NCBI RefSeq assembly: GCF_002870125.1
Contig: NZ_PNEO01000014.1
Location: forward strand, 1-64,000
Length of the DNA: 64,000 bases
Direction of reading: 5' to 3'
DNA from: Burkholderia sp. WAC0059
Lineage (GTDB): Bacteria > Pseudomonadota > Gammaproteobacteria > Burkholderiales > Burkholderiaceae
Below the pieces are notes generated by a model that ran no database searches, had not been told where the DNA came from, and saw only the letters and a program-made list of their open reading frames with translations. A program made the position numbers and the translations under genes. This document shows positions 59,081 to 64,000 of the stretch, one piece after another; within the stretch, counting starts at the first letter, position 1; the number at the start of each line of letters is the position of its first letter.

Positions 59081-60325
59081 GTGTCCATTTCGTCACTGCA
59101 GACAGGCTATTCGGCGGGCTTGGTGAGCGGGGGTTACGCAGGCGGCACCTACGGCGCATCGGGCGCCGGAGGCGCCGGCGGAACGGACCCGAACCAGTTG
59201 GCCAACTTCCTCCTGACCATGATGGAAGAACTGGCGCAGATGCTCGCCGCATCGCAATCGGGTTCCGGCGGGACGGGCAACGGTTCGTCCGTCGGCGGCC
59301 TCGGTGGCGGGTACGGCGGTAGCGGTAGCGGCGGATATGGCGGCGGTCTGGCCGGCATCGGCAGCGGCGGCGGATATGGTGGCACGTCGGGAATCGGCGG
59401 CGGCGCATACGGCGGAACGTCAGGAATCGGCGGCAGCGGCACATACGGGACCGGCGCATACGGGACCGGCGGCAGCGGCCAGGGCAACGGGCAAAACCTG
59501 CTCGAAGAAGCCATGGAGCTGCTCGCGCTTCTATCCCAGATGGAGCAGAACAGCGGCAGCGGTGGCGGCTACGGTGGCGGCACGTCCGGAGCCGGCGGCG
59601 GGTACGGCGGCGCGCCCTCGGTCGGCGGCGGCGGATATGGCGGCGCGCCCGCAGTCGGTGGCGGCGGATATGGCGGCGCGCCCACGGTCGGCAGCGGCGG
59701 GTACGGCGGCGCGCCCGCGGTCGGCGGTGCCGGCAGTGACGGGGGCGGCAGTACGCCCAGCGGCAGCGCACCGGCGGCCAGCACCGGCGGCAGCGGCATC
59801 ATCGACGACGTCTCGCCCAGCAGCGGCGCCAGCTCGGGTTCCGGCAGCAGCTCGGCATCGGGCAGCGTCGACAGCAGCGACCCGGCACAGGCGATCGCGC
59901 AGAACCTCGAAAGCACGTTCGGCCTGAACCAGGCCCAGGTGGCCGGCGTGCTCGGCAATCTGCAGCAGGAAAGCGGCCTTCAGGGCGACGTCAACCAGGG
60001 CGGCGCGACGGGCGCGCCGTCGAGCGACGACGCCGACGACAACGAGAACGGCTGGGGCCTCGCCCAATGGGGCGGCGCGCGCAAGGAAGGCGAGATCCAG
60101 TACGCGGACGAGAACAACGAAAGTCCGGGCAGCCTGCAGGCCAACCTCGGGTACATGGACCAGGAGCTCGAAGGGCCTTACAGCCAGACCATCACCGCGC
60201 TGAAGGGCACGTCGTCGCCCGACCAGGCCGCCCAGGTCTGGGACGAGGACTACGAGCAGGCCACCGACCCGCAAATGAGCAATCGCGACCAGTACGCGCA
60301 GCAGTTCTACAGCGAAGGGCTCTGA
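59081..60325 (+). CDS. harpin-like glycine-rich protein with C-terminal phage-tail-lysozyme-type domain
   Basis: 414 residues from a GTG at 59081, fixed by GGAG six bases upstream; longer ATG starts include the promoter region. Residues 1-260 are harpin-like: Gly/Ser-rich, no Cys, with two amphipathic helices (DPNQLANFLLTMMEELAQML and NLLEEAMELLALLSQM) and Gly-Tyr repeats. Residues about 267-414 resemble the phage tail lysozyme fold: GVLGNLQQESG with Glu297 as likely acid, and GWGLAQWGGAR. There is no Sec signal. Expected to be secreted by type III and to open peptidoglycan or aid translocation, like HopP1-type helpers (inference). An exact PIP box precedes it and a strong hairpin follows. 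Confidence 0.8.
   Translation: MSISSLQTGYSAGLVSGGYAGGTYGASGAGGAGGTDPNQLANFLLTMMEELAQMLAASQSGSGGTGNGSSVGGLGGGYGGSGSGGYGGGLAGIGSGGGYGGTSGIGGGAYGGTSGIGGSGTYGTGAYGTGGSGQGNGQNLLEEAMELLALLSQMEQNSGSGGGYGGGTSGAGGGYGGAPSVGGGGYGGAPAVGGGGYGGAPTVGSGGYGGAPAVGGAGSDGGGSTPSGSAPAASTGGSGIIDDVSPSSGASSGSGSSSASGSVDSSDPAQAIAQNLESTFGLNQAQVAGVLGNLQQESGLQGDVNQGGATGAPSSDDADDNENGWGLAQWGGARKEGEIQYADENNESPGSLQANLGYMDQELEGPYSQTITALKGTSSPDQAAQVWDEDYEQATDPQMSNRDQYAQQFYSEGL
59591..59722 (+). repeat. 33-bp in-frame tandem repeat in the harpin-like gene
   Basis: Four 33-bp units (59591-59623, 59624-59656, 59657-59689, 59690-59722), each encoding GGGYGGAPxVG with x as Ser, Ala or Thr. Units differ at a few bases. Copy-number change would alter spacer length without breaking the frame. 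Confidence 0.85.
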
Positions 60326-60376
60326 CGACGGATGACGTATCGGGACGGCACGAAAGCCGTCCGGAAAACGGACCGG

Positions 60377-60411
60377 AAACCGGCCGTCTCCCGAAAGGGG
60401 ACGGCCGGTTT
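60377..60411 (+). terminator. strong hairpin after the harpin-like gene
   Basis: AAACCGGCCGTC (60377-60388) and GACGGCCGGTTT (60400-60411) form a perfect 12-bp stem with an 11-nt loop, 52 bp after the stop. The A-tract and T-tract are within the stem ends, so it can work in both directions. The rest of 60412-60740 holds no gene that I can support. Confidence 0.65.
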
Positions 60412-60741
60412 GGCGTTAACGGGGGACTGGGGAGCCGGGCAGCGGGCGGGACGAGAAACCTGGGCGGACAAACCCCGGGCGAGCAGAACGGACAGGCGAT
60501 CGGAATGCCGGCCGGAAGGGGCGAAATGCCGAAACGACGAGGCGCCGAACGCCTCGACGGCCCCGCTCAACCGTGCGGAAGCGGAATCGTTCGCGACGCC
60601 TTCGCCTTACCCGCTGCATGAAAAGGCGGCGCCGGAATCCGGCCGTCAATCATGCTTCGGCCATCCGTGAAGAAAGCACGGGAAGCGCGCGCATCAAAGC
60701 CGCGTCCCGCCGACCGGAACGCAGAAAATGCAGAAAACGCC

Positions 60742-60779
60742 GCGACGCCGGGCCCCCTCCTGGGGGAGCCCGGCGTCGC
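60742..60779 (-). terminator. hairpin terminator of the HrpB1-like gene
   Basis: GCGACGCCGGGC (60742-60753) pairs perfectly with GCCCGGCGTCGC (60768-60779), with further CCCC/GGGG pairing inside. On the minus strand it is followed by GGCGTTTTCTGCATTTT. It begins 22 bp after the stop. Confidence 0.75.
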
Positions 60780-60800
60780 GCGCCGCAGTCCGCTCGCCGG

Positions 60801-61163
60801 TCAGCCGCCCGACTTGCCGAGCAACTGCCGCATCGTCTTGCGCACGTACACGTTCTGGCTGTCCTCGTGCGACGTCGCATAGCCGTGCCACGACGGGTCG
60901 TTGAGCATGCGCAGGCAGAGCGCCTTGAGCTCGGGGCAGCGGTCGTCGGGCAGCCCGTTCACGAGCTGCCATGCCTCGTGCACCCGTCCGCGCTTGAGGG
61001 CGATCGTGACGGGGAAGGCGAGAATCTCGCGGCTCGCCGGGTGGGCGCGGTGCATGCATTCGAGCAACGCCTCGGCCTCTTCGAGCCGATCCGCCTGAAT
61101 GCAGGCGACGATCGCCTGAGCGAATTCCAGGGTGCCGTTCTTTCCGGGTTGAATGTCGATCAT
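60801..61163 (-). CDS. HrpB1/HrpK-family type III secretion protein (orphan)
   Basis: 120 residues, TPR-like helical. It matches the HrpB1/HrpK family by RLEEAEALLECMHRAHPASRE, the VTIALKRGRVHEAWQLVNGL segment, and ELKALCLRMLNDPSWHGYA, where DPSW is the most typical mark. In Xanthomonas HrpB1 is a periplasmic component needed for pilus assembly; other members act as chaperone-like accessory proteins. Here no other hrp structural gene is adjacent. It faces the harpin-like gene, has its own exact PIP promoter and a strong terminator, so it looks like a single-gene unit of the same regulon. Confidence 0.7.
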   Translation of the reverse strand: MIDIQPGKNGTLEFAQAIVACIQADRLEEAEALLECMHRAHPASREILAFPVTIALKRGRVHEAWQLVNGLPDDRCPELKALCLRMLNDPSWHGYATSHEDSQNVYVRKTMRQLLGKSGG

Positions 61164-61331
61164 GCCGTTACCACACGTGTCAGGTTGTCAATCCGTTCGA
61201 TAACCCGCATGGGCGACCGGTCCGCCGACAAGGACCGCCGAAGCGCGGCCGGCCGGTCCCCATGCGTGAATGGATGTGCCTGTGCCGCAAGTCCGGTTGC
61301 CCCGGCTTCCGGCAGAAAGCGCCTGTCATCA

Positions 61332-61392
61332 AATGTAACGAATGCCGGTCCGGCCGCCTGGGCGTTTGCGAAGCCATGCCGTGAAATGCGAA
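61332..61392 (-). promoter_or_regulatory. exact PIP/hrpII box and -10 of the HrpB1-like gene
   Basis: On the minus strand: TTCGC (61392-61388), 15 bp, TTCGC (61372-61368), then 30 bp and TACATT (61337-61332). It matches the PIP rule exactly and has the same -10 hexamer as the harpin-like promoter. It fits in the gap between the LysR stop and the HrpB1-like start, 168 bp from the latter. Confidence 0.8.
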
Positions 61393-61403
61393 GCGCCGCC
61401 CCT

Positions 61404-62336
61404 TCACGCCGCGCCGCCGGCCAGCTCCAGAAACCGCGCGAGACACGGATTGCGGTTGCCCGGCGACCAGACGAGCACCTGCTCGATCGACGGCGCGTCG
61501 GCCAGCGGCCGGAACACCACGCCGGGCAGTTGCGCCTTGCACATCGACTCGGGCACGAGCGCGACGCCCACGCCCTCGTCGACGAGGCTCAGCACCGTCT
61601 GCTGCAACTGCACCTCGAACCGGACGTCGGGCTCGAAGCCGCCGGTGCGGCAATGCCCGACGATCGCGGCGCGCAGCGTCGGCGCGACTTCCTCGGCCGC
61701 CAGCACGAACGGCTCGCCCGCGAGCTGCCCGATCTTCAGCCGGCGCGCGCGGGCGCGCGGATGGCCGCGCGAGAGCGCCACGCACAGCGGCTCGGTGACG
61801 ATCGTGCGCGAGGCGAGCCCCCGGTCGCCCGTGCCCGGGAACATGATGGCCGCGTCGATCTGGCCGTTGAGCACCTGGGCGGCCAGATCGTTCGACACGA
61901 CCTCGCGCAGATGCAGCGTCACCTCGGGCCAGGCGGCGCCGAAGGCCCGCGCATAGCCGGGCACGACGCTGTAGGCCGCGCACATCGTGAAGCCGATCGC
62001 GAGCGCGCCGGCCGCGCCCGAGGCGGCGGCCCGCGCGTTGTGGGCGGCCTGCTCGATGGCGGCGAGGATCGCGCGGGCGTCGGCGTAGAAGCGCTCGCCT
62101 GCGGCCGTCAGCGTCACGCTGCGCGGGCTGCGCTCGATCAGCTTCACGCCGAGGCTCGCCTCGAGGGCGGCCAACTGCCGGCTGAGCGGCGGTTGCGAGA
62201 GGTGCAGGCGTACCGCCGCCCGGCCGAAATGGCGGGTTTCGGCCAGCGTCACGAAGTAGCGCAGGGGCTTGACGTCTATCACGATGCAGGAAAGGTATTG
62301 CCGGGCGTCCGAAACAGTATTGGATTGTATCGCCAT
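61404..62336 (-). CDS. LysR-family transcriptional regulator
   Basis: 310 residues; the HTH begins after a 22-residue leader (LRYFVTLAETRHFGRAAVRLHLSQPPLSRQLAALEASLG). The effector domain has GALAIGFTMCAAYSVVPGYARAF and SLVDEGVGVALVPESM. The ATG at 62336 has AAGGG nine bases upstream; a GTG at 62282 would remove the leader but lacks a site. It is divergent from the AEC transporter gene (76-bp gap), its likely target, with an organic acid as probable inducer (inference). Confidence 0.9.
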   Translation of the reverse strand: MAIQSNTVSDARQYLSCIVIDVKPLRYFVTLAETRHFGRAAVRLHLSQPPLSRQLAALEASLGVKLIERSPRSVTLTAAGERFYADARAILAAIEQAAHNARAAASGAAGALAIGFTMCAAYSVVPGYARAFGAAWPEVTLHLREVVSNDLAAQVLNGQIDAAIMFPGTGDRGLASRTIVTEPLCVALSRGHPRARARRLKIGQLAGEPFVLAAEEVAPTLRAAIVGHCRTGGFEPDVRFEVQLQQTVLSLVDEGVGVALVPESMCKAQLPGVVFRPLADAPSIEQVLVWSPGNRNPCLARFLELAGGAA

Positions 62337-62412
62337 GAAGCACTACCCTTGCGCATCGTCCTGTTCGCGCCCCGTCTTGCGCCGTTGTTTCACGCCTTCG
62401 TCCCGCCCGCCG

Positions 62413-63357
62413 ATGTTATCGACCCTCGAAATCCTGCTGCCCGTCTTCGCCCTGATCCTCGCCGGCTTCGTCTGCCGCCGCCGCGGCGTGCTCGGCCCCA
62501 ACGCGGCCTCGGAGCTGAACCGCTTCGTGGTCTGGCTCGCGCTGCCCGCGCTGCTGTTCGACACGATGGCGCACGCCACCTGGCTCCAGCTCGACCAGCC
62601 GGCCTTCATCGCCGTCTTCTCGATCGCCTGCGCCGGCGCGTTCGCGTTCATCCTCGCCGTGCGGCTCGCGCGCGGCCTGCACCTCGCCGACGCCAGCATC
62701 GACGCGATCGCCGCCGCCTACCCGAACACCGGCTACATCGGCTTCCCGCTCTGTCTGATCCTGTTCGGCGCAAGCAGCCTGACGCCGACGACGATCGCCA
62801 CGATCATCGTCGCCTGCGTGCTCTTCGCCATCGCCATCGTGCTGATCGAAATCGGCCTGCAGACCGAACGCGCGCCGCACCGGCTCGGCCTGAAGGTGCT
62901 GCGCTCGCTCTCGCGCAATCCGCTCATCGTCTCGCCGATCGCCGGCGTGGCGCTCGCCGCCGCGCACGTCGCGGTGCCGGCCAGCGCCGAGACTTTCCTG
63001 AAACTGCTGAGCGGCGCGGCGAGCCCGTGCGCGCTCGTGAGCCTCGGCCTCTTTCTCGCCGAGCGCCGCCCGGCCGGCGACGCCGTCCCGCGCAGCGCGC
63101 TGCTGCTGACCGGCACCAAGCTCGTGGTGCAGCCGGCGCTCGCCTGGTGGCTCGCGGCGCGCGTGTTCGTGCTGCCCGCCACGCTCGTCGACATGACCGT
63201 CGTGCTGGCCGCCCTGCCGACCGGCACCGGGCCGTTCATGCTGGCCGAGTTCTACCGGCGCGAGGGACAGGTCGCCTCGCGCACCATCCTGTTCTCGACG
63301 CTCGGCTCGCTGGTCTCGCTCTCGGCGCTGCTGCTCTACCTGCACCTCCACGCCTGA
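62413..63357 (+). CDS. AEC-family transporter (auxin efflux carrier type)
   Basis: 314 residues from the ATG at 62413, starting with TM1 (LEILLPVFALILAGFVCRRRGVL). Ten membrane segments in two five-helix halves are visible, with the family motif AYPNTGYIGFPL near 105-116 and the matching ALPTGTGPFMLAEFY in the second half. Bacterial members move malonate, malate or similar acids. Divergence from a LysR regulator supports inducible organic-acid transport. No clear Shine-Dalgarno sequence precedes it. Confidence 0.88.
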   Translation: MLSTLEILLPVFALILAGFVCRRRGVLGPNAASELNRFVVWLALPALLFDTMAHATWLQLDQPAFIAVFSIACAGAFAFILAVRLARGLHLADASIDAIAAAYPNTGYIGFPLCLILFGASSLTPTTIATIIVACVLFAIAIVLIEIGLQTERAPHRLGLKVLRSLSRNPLIVSPIAGVALAAAHVAVPASAETFLKLLSGAASPCALVSLGLFLAERRPAGDAVPRSALLLTGTKLVVQPALAWWLAARVFVLPATLVDMTVVLAALPTGTGPFMLAEFYRREGQVASRTILFSTLGSLVSLSALLLYLHLHA

Positions 63358-63417
63358 GCGCTTCGCGCGCGAAGAAGTCAACCCAGGCCGGACACCGGCC
63401 GCCAGGCGACAGACGGA

Positions 63418-63972
63418 TCAGGCCGGCGGCCCTGCCGAAAGCCACGCGTAGCTCAGGCCGACGCCGTCGTTCTCCGCCGCGTCGTAGAGCCGGTCCGGCT
63501 CGACGCCGTCCCGCCCGAACGCGCGGACGAACAGGTCGGCCCCGGGCGCGCGCTCGCCGATTTCGGGCGACTGGAGCAGCACCGCGGCCCGGCGGGCACA
63601 GTAGCGTTTAGCCTGGATCCGCGCGAAGCGCACGTCGTCCTGGAGCTGCGCCGCGCTGCACCCTTGCGCGTCGCGCACCACCACCGAGGCCAAGCCGCCC
63701 GACGCGCGCGCGAGCACCCATGCCGCGCGATATTCGCCGAACGCGTCGGGCTCGGCGAGCACGCCGATCAGGCCCGTGATGTCGCGAAAGTGCGCGTCGG
63801 ATTCGAGCAGCGCGCGGGCGCGCGCGGGGATCGCGCCGTCGCGCATCCAGCCGGCGAGCGGCGAAACGGGCCGCTCGCCGCGGCGCAGGACCATTCCCGT
63901 CTCGCCCAGCAGGCAGGCCAGGCCGCCGGAATCGACCCGCGCGGGGATCGTCAGATAGTCGGGCAGAACCAT
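63418..63972 (-). CDS. protein of unknown function
   Basis: 184 residues starting MVLPDYLTIPARVDSGGLA with GGAGA four bases upstream. I do not recognise a domain. It is rich in Ala, Arg and Gly, with no membrane segment or signal peptide. The parts VRFARIQAKRYCARRAAVLL and EYRAAWVLARASGGLASVVVRD suggest alternating helices and strands. Third-codon positions are strongly G/C in this frame. Its neighbours upstream lie outside the window, so context is missing. Confidence 0.6.
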   Translation of the reverse strand: MVLPDYLTIPARVDSGGLACLLGETGMVLRRGERPVSPLAGWMRDGAIPARARALLESDAHFRDITGLIGVLAEPDAFGEYRAAWVLARASGGLASVVVRDAQGCSAAQLQDDVRFARIQAKRYCARRAAVLLQSPEIGERAPGADLFVRAFGRDGVEPDRLYDAAENDGVGLSYAWLSAGPPA

Positions 63973-64000
63973 GTCGTCTCCATCTTTCTTGTCGGTATCG

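Noticed and set aside
59081..60325. Eukaryote-like Gly-rich cell-wall or PE_PGRS-type protein
   Set aside because: The Gly-rich part alone is not diagnostic, but the lysozyme-type domain, amphipathic helices and PIP promoter point to a T3S harpin-like protein.

Overview
The window looks like chromosomal DNA of a Burkholderia sensu lato species, most likely a plant-associated one. The backbone has high GC and strong G/C at third codon positions. It carries genes usual for that group (intracellular PHA depolymerase, DUF4148 protein, a long second FtsK, RnfB beside Nth, purT, rhlE) and hrp-type type III secretion (T3S) signals of the kind found in Ralstonia, Xanthomonas and plant-pathogenic Burkholderia. 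No rRNA, complete tRNA or CRISPR array was seen. Species assignment is inference.

Layout. 1-5.5 kb: visibly AT-richer accessory DNA with the 3' end of an IS5-type transposase, a small catabolic set (alpha/beta hydrolase, aldehyde dehydrogenase, SDR, cupin) and a divergent AraC regulator. It ends in a tRNA/tmRNA T-arm-like fragment next to a terminator, which reads as the edge of an integrated element. 5.9-11.1 kb: an operon of a decayed haloacetate-dehalogenase-like gene, a LeuC/LeuD pair and an ACS-type MFS transporter, with a divergent LysR regulator. 11.2-15.6 kb: a chemoreceptor, a small exported protein, an MgtC-like protein and an orphan Ser/Pro-rich protein that could be a T3S effector. 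15.7-19.9 kb: GntR regulator, gamma-glutamyltransferase and OxlT-like transporter. 20.1-28.3 kb: lipopolysaccharide genes (four glycosyltransferases, O-antigen ligase, MsbA) and a DUF4148 protein.

28.3-58.7 kb is mostly housekeeping: dnaE, trhO, gluQ, rhlE, purT, a META-domain lipoprotein, ftsK, a GH15 hydrolase, phaZ, a TetR regulator, rnfB, nth, a DUF1841 protein, a MoxR/VWA pair split by a GNAT gene, a BenE transporter, transaldolase, an FUSC protein, a spermidine-synthase-like protein and a TPR-sulfotransferase.

58.9-61.4 kb is the most interesting part. A GTG-started, glycine-rich harpin-like protein ends in a phage-tail-lysozyme-type domain. Convergent to it is a small HrpB1/HrpK-family gene. 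Each is preceded by an exact TTCGC-N15-TTCGY (PIP/hrpII) box and, 30-31 nt further on, the same TACATT -10 hexamer. They look like two detached members of an HrpB/HrpX-type T3S regulon whose core cluster lies outside the window. The window ends with a LysR/AEC-transporter pair and an unrecognised gene.
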